Shown: positions 55,287-64,000 of the stretch, in pieces
Layout of the letters: every line of letters begins with the position of its first letter
How positions within the stretch are numbered: the stretch's first letter is position 1
Source of the DNA: Tremella fuciformis
Lineage: Eukaryota; Basidiomycota; Tremellomycetes; Tremellales; Tremellaceae
Direction: 5' to 3'
Assembly (NCBI GenBank): GCA_032768795.1
Contig: CP136490.1
Location: 5,642,001-5,706,000, forward strand
DNA length: 64,000 nucleotides
Made by a program: the position numbers and the translations under genes
Notes under the pieces: generated by a model
Databases searched by the model: none
The model's input: the letters and a program-made list of their open reading frames with translations, nothing else
Told to the model about the DNA's origin: nothing

Positions 55287-57893
55287 ATGACCCTGCTGGC
55301 AGGTGTCGACACCTGCAAGCCGTGCTTCATCAAATACCGCCGCTCCATCCCGCTGCAGATCAACGAGTACGACGTCGCCTGCCCAGAATGCGGGACCATT
55401 GACGCCAATGCCACCGCGTCGCATAGCCACGTCTCGGTCGCCGTTGATCGCGGCGCCGTCCTGGACGAGGACGCTGTGGCCAACACGTACGAAGGATCAT
55501 GGGACGACCCGAGCTCCGCGGCCGAGCGCGCGTTCCGTGGCGATGTGGACGTCATGATCACCTTCCACCTCAGGATATGGGCGCACGAGCACCACACGGG
55601 TTTGCGCAATACGGCCCGCAACCGATTCCGACAGATCACGCTCGCCGACCTGAAGCCCCCGTACAGGCGCAAGCCCACCACGAATCGCGATGCCCGCCGG
55701 CTGCCTTACCTGGTGGCGGTTGCGGTCAAGATGGCGCTTCAGGAGAACGGTATCGCCGTGCTGGATCGCAAGCTGCAGCGCGAGAAGCAGAATCAAGGTG
55801 GCCCGTCTGTTGTCGCGTCAGATGAAGCGGTTCAGATGCCGTCTCTGAGCGAGATGTTCGTGAGTGCCTGGTCGCTCAAGCCAATCAAGCAACTCGCTAA
55901 CCGGCAGGAAAAGTGCAGTGGCGCCGCTGCGACCCGCAACAGGGCAGGCATCGCCACGCTGGACAGTCTGTCATACCTCAGCCTCCTCCACGACCGCTAT
56001 AGCAAGCTCTTCGGCAACGCCGTCTCTGAAGGCGATGCGGTGCTCTGTCTCATGCGCCGCTTCATCGACAAAATGCGGTCTTTCTCGCGGATGAACAAAA
56101 TGGAACTCGATGCTTACACCAAAACCGACCCTCAGCAAGGTGCCAAATCGGACGACCGGCGATGGGAGATATCGGACTGGGAGTTCTTCAGGCGTATTCG
56201 GGACTGGGACGAGGTGCTTAAAGTCGCGCAAGGGATCTACGATGCACAAGAGTGCGTGGGGCTATTCGGGCCTCGATCCCGTATACCCGTCGCCGCAGCT
56301 ATCACGCTGGCATCTGTCGAGGCGATCAACGGCGAAGTCACCCCTCAGACATCGAACATTCTGCGCGAACTCTGCGCTCAGTTCGGGCAGACGGCATACA
56401 ACGCATCGAGTGTTCGTGCCGTCCTTCGCCGCTTCTTCGTTGCGTGGTCTACAAGCTTCGATGATGCTGGCGTGCCGTTCCCGCGCATCGAGATGACGGC
56501 CAAAGGCAATATCGGAGATGGGACTATGGGATATGGAAGTGACAAGAGGCGGGGGATACCCGAGCCGTTCATCGCCGCCAAAGTCGCTCGAACAGTCGCT
56601 GAGAACTGGCCGAAGATCGTCGAGGCAAGGTTGCAACGCGACGCCGTGATGCCTTTCGACAAAGAACTCGAACTCGCCAGAGTCATCTTTGCCAAGCATG
56701 CTGTCCGACCTGGTGCCATCCGCCCAATACCGTCCTTGGAGCATGTGATCGTTCGAAAGGCCAGTGTGGAGCTGGACAAGAATCCAGCGGCGACACCGGA
56801 AAGTATGCCTTCTACGCCCCATCCGAACGACCTGCCTGTGGCAGCTGCAACGGCCGCTCCAGCACCATCGTCTCCGGAACACCAGCGACCGATCCCCAAG
56901 CCAAGTGCGACTGACATTGAGCAGTTGCTCGCTATGCCGGATGACTCGTCCGACGAAGGAGATGCCGATGGGAGATCAGAATACAGCGGTGATGAGAATT
57001 GGGTCGATTTCGATCAGACTCAGCATCCTCGACTGGTATCCTCGCTGCTTCGAGACAAGAATCCTGTCACAAGCCCCGTGGCTCGATCTCGTTTCGAATT
57101 CACGATCGGTCCTCAGACTTTATCGTTCGGAAACACTTCAACGCGCCCAAAACAACAGCCAGGGACGATCTCGCCTGATGTCTCGAGATGGAGGCATGAC
57201 GTGCCGCGCATAATCGGACCTGTCGCGGAAAGGAGCAAAGAGGGTGCAGGTCGAACGGCTGCATATCCCCCCTCGCCCTCGCCGACGCCATCAGATCGTA
57301 CTCTGGTCTCAAACAACTCTCGGGCAGCGCCTAGTGTTCCAGGCTCACCCGCATTGTCCGCGACGACATCTCAGCACGCTCGAGGGACTGCTACGCCTCT
57401 TACGGTGATGTCCGACATTCCACCACTGTATGACGATGTGGAGCCTCAAGACCAAGCTGTCGCGCAAGAGCTCCCGGCCGAGCAAGACCCAAAGCGCAAG
57501 CATGTCAACTGTTTGGCACGAGAGAGGGATGTCCTCGTTGGTCGTCAAGTGAGGAGGGCGACAACAGCGAGGCTGCAGGCCGCGAAGAAGGCCGAGAGAG
57601 CGGCAAAAGGTGCTGGGTCTCGGAAAACAGCTCAGGCCCCAGTCGATCCGGATCCGCAGGCAGTGGTCGTGGACACGCAAGTGGTTGAGTTGCCCTCGGT
57701 CGCACCTCCAGTCACTGGAAAGCGCAAGCCTGGTAGACCGAGAAAGGTACCCAGCGACAGTCAGCCCAAAGCGAAGAAGCCGGCCAAGCCGAAAGAACCT
57801 CGGGAACCGAAGAGGCCCAAGATTGTCAAGGAGAACCGGGTCAATCATGCTGCACTCCAAAGCGCTCTGGAGGGTGTAGGCGGTCCAGAATGA
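55287..57893 (+). CDS. divergent TFIIB/Brf-like zinc-ribbon and cyclin-fold protein with AT-hook
   Basis: No firm orthologue recognised. The ATG at 55287 opens MTLLAGVDTCKPCFIKYRRS. Cys10 and Cys13 (CKPC) and Cys32 and Cys35 (CPEC) form a zinc ribbon as in TFIIB and Brf. Two helical regions follow, the second (SRIPVAAAITLASVEAINGE, TSNILRELCAQFGQTAYNAS) resembling a TFIIB-type cyclin repeat (R-x-P-A-x-x-L-A). The C-terminal third is Ser/Pro-rich, then has an AT-hook (KRKPGRPRK) and Lys/Pro-rich basic runs. An in-frame 48-nt intron is likely at 55860-55907. About 850 residues. It could be a divergent Brf1 or another TFIIB-family factor. Brf1 function is not supported by the visible motifs alone. 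Confidence 0.55.
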   Translation: MTLLAGVDTCKPCFIKYRRSIPLQINEYDVACPECGTIDANATASHSHVSVAVDRGAVLDEDAVANTYEGSWDDPSSAAERAFRGDVDVMITFHLRIWAHEHHTGLRNTARNRFRQITLADLKPPYRRKPTTNRDARRLPYLVAVAVKMALQENGIAVLDRKLQREKQNQGGPSVVASDEAVQMPSLSEMFVSAWSLKPIKQLANRQEKCSGAAATRNRAGIATLDSLSYLSLLHDRYSKLFGNAVSEGDAVLCLMRRFIDKMRSFSRMNKMELDAYTKTDPQQGAKSDDRRWEISDWEFFRRIRDWDEVLKVAQGIYDAQECVGLFGPRSRIPVAAAITLASVEAINGEVTPQTSNILRELCAQFGQTAYNASSVRAVLRRFFVAWSTSFDDAGVPFPRIEMTAKGNIGDGTMGYGSDKRRGIPEPFIAAKVARTVAENWPKIVEARLQRDAVMPFDKELELARVIFAKHAVRPGAIRPIPSLEHVIVRKASVELDKNPAATPESMPSTPHPNDLPVAAATAAPAPSSPEHQRPIPKPSATDIEQLLAMPDDSSDEGDADGRSEYSGDENWVDFDQTQHPRLVSSLLRDKNPVTSPVARSRFEFTIGPQTLSFGNTSTRPKQQPGTISPDVSRWRHDVPRIIGPVAERSKEGAGRTAAYPPSPSPTPSDRTLVSNNSRAAPSVPGSPALSATTSQHARGTATPLTVMSDIPPLYDDVEPQDQAVAQELPAEQDPKRKHVNCLARERDVLVGRQVRRATTARLQAAKKAERAAKGAGSRKTAQAPVDPDPQAVVVDTQVVELPSVAPPVTGKRKPGRPRKVPSDSQPKAKKPAKPKEPREPKRPKIVKENRVNHAALQSALEGVGGPE

Positions 57894-58136
57894 GCGGCCA
57901 ATGTCATCATCACCATATGTATCGTACAGTCTTGTAGACATCGTCAAGTTGCATCAAATAGCATGCTATCGTAGATGATCACTGTGTCAGCTGCTCCCAT
58001 GGTGCCTGAATTGACCTGGAATTCCAGGTCCGTGGGCAGGTGTTGAATTACGTCTTCTTTCTCAACTGTACAACTATCAACCACCATGTCTCTGGCCGCC
58101 TGTGAGTGAGCTCGGCGAGAGTCGAGATGCACGGCC

Positions 58137-58780
58137 ATGCCCAGACTGAGCTTCGCAGACTTGCCGCCCGTCCCTGCGGGCGGGGGCGTCCTGCCCTACT
58201 GGATGCTGTTCACGGCCGCTGCGAGTGTGTACAACTTTGGCCAGGCGTACTTTGCAGACTGGCAGTCGCGCGAGGTGTACGCGGGCAAGGAGGAGCAGAG
58301 TGAGCGTCTCTCCAATGAACATGAATTCCATACACCTAGTCGGGAGGGGAAGGCGCTGACGGCAGTGACGCCGCTGGCTTCGAGGTTGTTTGGGACGTGG
58401 ACGATGTTGGCTGCTGCGATCCGCTTCAAGGCCGCTTATGACATTACGAACCCGTCGTGAGTCTCTCGCTTCCCTCTGTTCCCGCCGGCCCTCCCTCTCC
58501 CGGGGCTCGCCTATCTGACTCTTTGGCGTAACGAAGAGGGGCTGACCTGCAGCGTGTACGACCTCGCCTGCTTCAAGTTTGGCCTGGCGGCTTTCCACTT
58601 CTGGGTCGAGATGCTCGTGTACGGCACGGTCAAGCCGAACCGCGCGTCCATCGGTCCGCTCCTCATCGGCAGTGCGTCTCCGTCCCCATGATTCACAAAA
58701 TACAAGGAGGGAAGACTGACGAGCAGCCGGGAGCCTCGTGTGGTCGCTCACGCAGCGCAGCTACTACCTCGGCTTATAGA
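58137..58780 (+). CDS. erg28: Erg28 ergosterol-biosynthesis scaffold protein
   Basis: Erg28 is an ER membrane protein that tethers the C-4 demethylation enzymes Erg25, Erg26 and Erg27. The ATG at 58137 opens MPRLSFADLPPVPAGGGVLP. The first membrane segment reads YWMLFTAAASVYNFGQAYF. Later exons give TPLASRLFGTWTMLAAAIRF KAAYDITNPSVYDLACFKFG LAAFHFWVEMLVYGT, then GSLVWSLTQRSYYLGL. The FGTWTxLxxxxRFxAAY core is the family signature. Three introns. The first most likely ends at CAG before TGACGCCG. Two upstream ATGs exist. The one at 58086 opens an 8-codon ORF (to 58109) and cannot be spliced into the main frame, so it is a likely uORF. Confidence 0.88.
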
Positions 58781-58869
58781 GCATCGATCTTAGACAGTAG
58801 ATAGCATATACAACACACATACACATGTCGTGCGCATGAACGACCCTCGGTTCTGCCCAGACGAGCCCG

Positions 58870-59856
58870 CTACAGCTTTGCTTTTGTCTCTCCCCCGCGT
58901 ATCCGCTTGAAGAACGCCGCGGCTTCTTGGGGCGGGAAGAGGACGGGCCGTTCGGACTTTGAAGCGTCCAGCACGTCGTGATACACCCCAGCCTGCGCTC
59001 AGCCCCAGTCCCTGGCAAACGAGACACAAAGGCGCACCTTGATCATGCCCCACGGACCAGGGGCCACCTTGACCCCCTCCCTCTGCCCAATCTCCACCGC
59101 GCAGCTGACGACCGCGTCCGCCCCGCCCGCCTCGACGATCTCGTCTATAATCCCCGCGGCGAGAGCTTGGGACTGCGTCCACCGCCGCCCGAGGAGCGTG
59201 TCGCGCAGATGGGGCGGGTGGGGTATGCGCAGTTTGAGGAAGGCCGCGAATGAGTTTGGCAGCGGCGACGAGAAGCTGATCTGTCGCGTTAGACTCCACA
59301 TCCACTTTCGCACTGCGCGTTTGTTGAGCAGACTCGCCTCGTTCATGCACAACAGGCCCTTGCCGGAGGTCATCACGCGATAGTCGCAACACAGGGCGAG
59401 GACCATTCCGCCCGCAAAGGCGTGCCCGGTGATGGCTGCCACAGTCACCAAGGGAAACGTGAGCAGGCGCCACATGACGGGGTCGTACACGCCTGCAGAG
59501 GTCAGCGCATCCGACAGCGACATGTTTTTGCCTTTCCGGCACACGCAGGAGCAGTCGAGGTGGAGAAGAGGCTCACGCTCAAAGAACTTGTCCACCTTCA
59601 TGGCGTTGTCATAGTCCAGCCCGTTGGAGAAGAACCGCTCCACCCCGCTGGTCAGCACCACCGCCCCTGCCCCTCTCGCCCCGCGCTTCTTGGCGCTCGT
59701 CTCGCCTCCCCCGCTCTCGCGCCATTCCGCCTCGATTGTATCGAGATGCCCGGCCAGCGTGGAGAGCAGGTCGGGGGTGAGGCGATTATCGGGCGGCGCG
59801 TTGAGCGTGAGTTGCCAGATGCCTTCGCGGGGCCGGGACAGGTGTACGAGGGGCAT
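58870..59856 (-). CDS. peroxisomal enoyl-CoA isomerase/hydratase-family protein
   Basis: Crotonase-fold enzyme, most like delta3,delta2-enoyl-CoA isomerases of unsaturated fatty-acid beta-oxidation. The ATG at 59856 opens MPLVHLSRPREGIWQLTLNA. FFSNGLDYDN and ITGHAFAGGMVLALCCDYRV are the family's substrate and oxyanion-hole regions. LCMNE then continues ISFSSPLPNSFAAFLKLRIP. The C-terminus is FFKRIRGGETKAKL, ending AKL, a type-1 peroxisomal targeting signal. The introns near 59495-59577 and 58991-59040 are GT-AG. A third of 57 nt (59281-59337) has a GC donor, removal of which restores the family alignment. Retention would insert 19 residues in frame. Confidence 0.8.
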
Positions 59857-60063
59857 CGCGCGAGCCGGCTGTGATGCTGCGTAGCTTGGAGAGACGACTG
59901 AAGAGATGGTGGACAGCTGACGGGCAAGTGGACAAAGAAGCCAAGAACCGGCTTCCTGTGTTACCGAAATCTCACCTGACGACCGTAGGGCACCGAGGCT
60001 TGGCATCAACAGGAACTCGTAACTATGGCTACAATGGAATGACACAGCTTGGCACTACACTAG

Positions 60064-61797
60064 CTACTCCTGAGGTAGCAAGAACTCTCCCACCTGCCGC
60101 TGCAGATCCGTGTGATCCAGCTGACGCCGCCGGACAAGCTGCTCGTCGACCCAGAATGGCATCTCGGCTATCTGCTCTCCTGCCGCTGCCCCGCGCGTGG
60201 CTGCACTCGTCGTCAGAGTCGTCAGACAGGCATAGCATAGCTGAGAGTCGAGCATCTCCCTTGACGGTGACTGCTCGTTGTTTGTGTCTGATACCACGGG
60301 CCGAAGTGAGGTCAAAGCCGTCCGAGATTTCCAGTCTTTCGCACCCCTGTCCACTGGGCTGGCCGAGTCAGCCTTTGCCCAGAAACGGGAATCTAGGAGA
60401 GGCGGACTGACAATTGACACAAGGGACAGGTTCCCGCAGCGGCATTCCCTGGGAAGACGAGTTTGTCGCCTGTCCGATTGATGGTCGATACCGTTGACGG
60501 ATGAGTGACGCTTAGGCCGGCGATAAATTCTGTAGCAATCAGCTGCAGTCGACATGATCAAAGAGGTCCTCACGCTCGGTCAAACCCTCAATGCTACCTG
60601 CGCCCCCTTTCGCCCGTCCACCCCTGTCCCTCGGGCCGACTGAACCCCAGCCACGGTGATTGACAGTAGTGATGCCGTGTATGCGACACCACATGCTGAC
60701 TTCTTCCACTGACAGCTCCTTCATCGGCTTCATTCGCAACACCTTCCTCTCCCTCTGTGTCGGCAAGTCATATGCCGGCGAAAGGTCGAGTGGCAAAGAC
60801 CACCCACGGCCTAGGGCAGTACCGGAAATGATGCGCTGGGCCTGGCGCGTGGACGTCTCGCCCACCAGCAGGTGTGACACATTTGGCAGGCAGTTTGCCG
60901 TGAGGGTGAGCAGGTGGTCGAGGATGTGGGAAAGCAGGGCGGGGCGGGACGCCGGCGGCAGCGAAGTAAGCAGGGTCTGCAAGCGATCTAGGGGCGTCGC
61001 CGTGGATGTAGAGGGCCCGTCGACGATAGGCAGATCTGCAATGTCAGCGTCTGATTAGTGCGGAGTAGATACGGGACTCGCCTGCTCCCGCGAGATCTAC
61101 GCGCAGTGTGGTCGCTTCGGTCGATCCGAGCTCGCGTCCAAGTCTGGCCCGCAGCGCCGGGTCGAAGACGTCCTCTGCTCGCAGGCCCACAAAGTCGAGG
61201 CTGCATCGTCGAGCGAGCAGCTCCATCTCCTGCATCCTGTCCGGCATGTCGGTCACACTTGCAAACTCGACGTAGACCATGGTGCCCTTATCCCACGTCG
61301 GGTCTTTCTCGCCCTTTGTGAGATCCACCTGGGTGCCTCTGCCCTTGCCGATGTACTCCCTGCCGATGAGGATGTCGAGCATCGCCATGCTTCCCGCTCC
61401 GCCACTGACTGCGATGAGCGCATCACCGGTCTGCTTCGGAGGGCGGTAGGAGGTCATGGCGGACCGAGCGACGCCGGGGCGAAGGGGCGGGTTGAATTGC
61501 CGCACGAAGCGGCCGTAGATGCTTATTTCGAAGCATGCCCTGGAGGCTTGAGCACACAGCCAGCATGCAAGTACTGAGGCTCACGCGCAATATACAGCCT
61601 GCCTGAAGATGTAGAGACTTCTTGACTTTTTGCACCGCTGACACTGGCTCTTCTCCTTGTCGCCCCTTCTCAATTGCCGCCGCTCTGGACATCAGCATGC
61701 ATGTGCTCGATTCTCAGTTCATGTATGGTGACTCACTAGGCATCAGCGCCTCTGCCTGGTCATCGCCGCCTTGTCCCTCCTCTGTCCCGCATGACAT
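60064..61797 (-). CDS. ncs2: cytoplasmic tRNA 2-thiolation protein Ctu2/Ncs2
   Basis: Ncs2/Ctu2 pairs with Ncs6/Ctu1 for 2-thiolation of wobble uridine in tRNA, using Urm1 sulfur. The ATG at 61797 opens MSCGTEEGQGGDDQAEALMP. A zinc cluster follows: QCQRCKKSRSLYIFRQAVYC AACF. The ATPase-like part reads DALIAVSGGAGSMAMLDIL, a PP-loop-type SGG site, then a long middle and LNP-like REFIAG region: QFIAGLSVTHPSTVSTINRT. The C-terminal zinc site is CPLC (GTCPLCQFPVD) with CYAC (QLCYACLTTL). It ends QRQVGEFLLPQE. Six introns. It lies tandem to the isomerase-like gene and divergent from the Zn2Cys6 gene. Confidence 0.9.
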
Positions 61798-62152
61798 GTC
61801 CAACTGCCTCTTGCCGATGTATACGGTGTACTCGACGTGGTACAAATTTCCAGGCTGGCTGACGCAAGGTGGAGGGGAGAGATCCTAGTCGCGTGGCAAA
61901 GCAGCTCGGCATCGGGACGAGGTTGTGGTTCGGCGACTTCGGTCCGGTGTGGTCCGTCATTTCCTAATCTCCATTAGCCAACTTGTCTAATCAAATACCT
62001 TGTCGGTTCCTATCGACGCACGCCGCCCGGTCCGGACGCCCAGGAACCGACGCCGTGCTCCTCTCAATGGGCCCCTTCTCTTTCCCCCTCCCCTATGCAT
62101 ACTGCCCCGCTTTTCTGTCCTTCTCTGTATCTTGTGTCCCGCCAGCGCAGCC
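61798..62152. other. divergent promoter region
   Basis: 355-bp gap between ncs2 (minus) and the zinc-cluster transcription factor (plus). It should hold both promoters. I see no additional gene. Confidence 0.4.
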
Positions 62153-64000
62153 ATGCCATCTGTCGTGCTGGACCCGGTGCTGGCAGCGTTCGACGACCAG
62201 AAGGGGGACTCGTCCTCCGGCAGCACGCCGCTCAAGAGGCGACGCATCACGGTGAGCCAATGGCCATCATCGCTTTGGTCCGAAGGGTGGGAATGGGCAT
62301 GCTAATATCTGCAGAGAGCGTGCGACAGGTGTCATCGCGGCGGCATAAAGGTCAGTTATGCACGCCACAAGTGTGAGAAGAGCTGACACGTAGTGCTCGC
62401 CCAGTGGGAGTCCCAACGCCTGTGCACCGTGTGTAGCATTCGGCACCCCATGCACATATGACCGGCCGGTCAAACGCAGAGGGGTGAGTGCGCTGGCCCG
62501 ACCGGGCACTGTGTCGTCCTGCCGCTGGCTGACATCTTCAGCCCCCCGCTCGCTCCAGGGATCGCAGAGGCTCGTCGGATCAGTCTGCACCCCTTAACGG
62601 CTCGCGGCATGAGGAGTCAACAGATGGATCCTGGTCGTATCACGAGCTCGCAGCCCCGTCAACGGTCGAGCGCCTGGTGGAGGGATTCCAGTCCATATGC
62701 TATCCTATGTGCGCACACAACTGCCCCACACACAGGCCCGAGCGCTGATCACAAGCCATCCGTACTTCCACTGGCCGAGTTTCTGGGGCAGAGTTCGGGC
62801 GCAGCACTACAAGCACGACCGGGCGTTCTATATCGTGGTGTACGGCATGTGCTCCATGACTCTTGCCCGTATACGAGACGGCGCTTCCCTGCCGTCGACA
62901 CAGCCGCTCACTCCCGACAGCGTCAAGGAAGGCTCAACGTCGGAAGAGTTCTACCAGGCTGCAATGCGGGCGTACCCGACCGACCTGACCATCTGCGCGG
63001 ACTTCAACTACAAACGCGCCCTGGCGATCATGGCTACTATTGCCATTCAGTTTGGTCAGGTGCGGGCGCTCTTGTCGCACCTCGGGGCGTACATGACTTT
63101 GGTGTCGATGGACGGGTTTCACAATGAGGCGAGGTGGCCCCCGAATCTCACAGAGCCGGAGATACAAGAAAGGCGCAGACTTGTGAGCCGGCTGAGCCGA
63201 CTGGTCGCAGAGCTTATGTCAGTTCTGGTCCTTGTATCAGCTCGATGTGTACGTGGCTATCACCTGGGGTGGGATCATTCGGCAACGAGAGCTGCAGTCT
63301 ACGGTTCAATATCCCGCCGAGGTGTTCGATGACGAGGATATCACCGACGACGGGATCACCCTCCACCCGCCGTACCCGGGTGCGGTCTCCTTCCTCAAAG
63401 GGTGGAACTTTGTCGTCGACCTCTATCGCATTCTCGAACATGCCGTGGGGCACTTGCGCGAGAGGCAGCAAGTTCTACCGGAAGACCCTCTGACCCCGGT
63501 CACAACGCTTTTCGCCAGACATACTGGACCGTCACCGTCAGAAGTCCTAGCCGTCGTGGCGGATCTGTACCAAAAGCTACCTGCCGAGTTCAAGGGGGCA
63601 AATGCAATGACTGGCAATCTCATGGATGATCGCATCGGCTTCCAATGTGAGTCTTCGTCGTGGAACTCCTGGGTACGAGTTGATGCGCAGCGGCGAACAT
63701 CATCATTACGATGCAGACCGTCAAGATGGTCTTGGCGGGAACCGAGGACTCGAGTGTGCAGCAGCGGTGCGCGATTGCTGGTGATCTGCTGGATGCCTTG
63801 GCTTCTGTGCCGACTGCGTACATACAAACATGCTCAGCTCCCATGGTGGGTCTTTTCCCTCCCTACAATGCGCGATCTAGTCTTAACGGCCAGTTGCAAC
63901 ACCTTGCAGGTGTTGGCCATCTGCTTGGAAGCGTCATCCAGCGCCCGTTGTCTCAGTGGACGTATTTGCAGGTCCGCAATGTCTTGTTGGCAATGGCAGA
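62153..64000 (+). CDS. Zn2Cys6 transcription factor with fungal-specific domain (partial, runs off the window)
   Basis: Binuclear zinc-cluster regulator. The ATG at 62153 opens MPSVVLDPVLAAFDDQKGDS, then LKRRRIT. After a short intron comes RACDRCHRGGIK and, after another, CSPSGSPNACAPCVAFGTPC. The spacing is C-x2-C-x6-C-x8-C-x2-C-x6-C, as in Zn2Cys6 clusters. After RPVKRRG and a further intron, a middle region reads YFHWPSFWGRVRAQHYKHDR AFYIVVYGMCSMTLARIRDG, like the middle homology region of fungal transcription factors. At least five introns. The 3' end lies outside the window, so the C-terminus and target genes are unknown. Confidence 0.85.

Noticed and set aside
1..64000. tRNA and rRNA genes
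   Set aside because: I looked for box A/B words and T-loop GGTTCGAATCC-like motifs and found none that fold. A covariance-model scan was not possible here.

Overview
The window is nuclear DNA from a fungus, almost certainly a basidiomycete yeast and probably Tremellomycetes. Its genes are GC-rich and cut by many 40-60 nt introns with GTRNGY donors, CTGAC/CTAAC-like branch points and YAG acceptors. Most conserved proteins read like Cryptococcus-type homologues. Conserved genes are packed tightly between about 13.8 and 64 kb. The left 13.8 kb is gene-poor and carries mostly lineage-restricted genes. All gene models were spliced by eye. Open frames that only made sense after removing GT-AG introns were joined, and starts were set on real ATG codons.

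Left, accessory-looking part (1-13.8 kb): about 3.7 kb without a gene leads into a small secreted precursor (3773-4318). It has a signal peptide and six near-identical peptide copies separated by Kex2 Lys-Arg sites, built like an ascomycete alpha-pheromone or quorum-peptide precursor. This is the most interesting locus in the window. It is followed by a CLASP/Stu1 microtubule protein (minus), an orphan membrane protein, an orphan secreted protein and more than 2 kb of apparently empty or decayed sequence.

Middle part (13.8-47.6 kb): the giant kinase Rim15 (PAS, zinc finger, kinase, receiver), an OPT oligopeptide transporter, the RSC subunit Sfh1/Snf5, an RNPS1-like SR protein next to a DNAJC8/Spf31-like J protein (both splicing-linked), TFIIF-alpha, ribosomal protein eL37 with a 6-nt microexon, dolichyl-diphosphatase Cax4, a CipC-like (DUF3759) stress protein, a Mediator Med19-like subunit, alpha-actinin next to cofilin, and an unrecognised protein.

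Right part (47.6-64 kb): two apparently identical 687-bp direct repeats (47642-48328 and 52585-53271) flank the PDK1/Pkh kinase gene. The repeat carries five consecutive perfect hairpins and looks like a mobile element. Beyond it lie a Med9-like gene, mitochondrial SSB (Rim1), a divergent TFIIB-like protein, Erg28, a peroxisomal enoyl-CoA isomerase-like protein, the tRNA thiolation factor Ctu2/Ncs2 and a Zn2Cys6 transcription factor that runs off the end.

The genes form no single pathway. Several are signalling or nutrient-response genes (Rim15, PDK1, OPT transporter, secreted peptide). If the peptide is a signal, the OPT transporter 19 kb away is a possible but unproven partner, since OPT proteins import the Qsp1 peptide in Cryptococcus.
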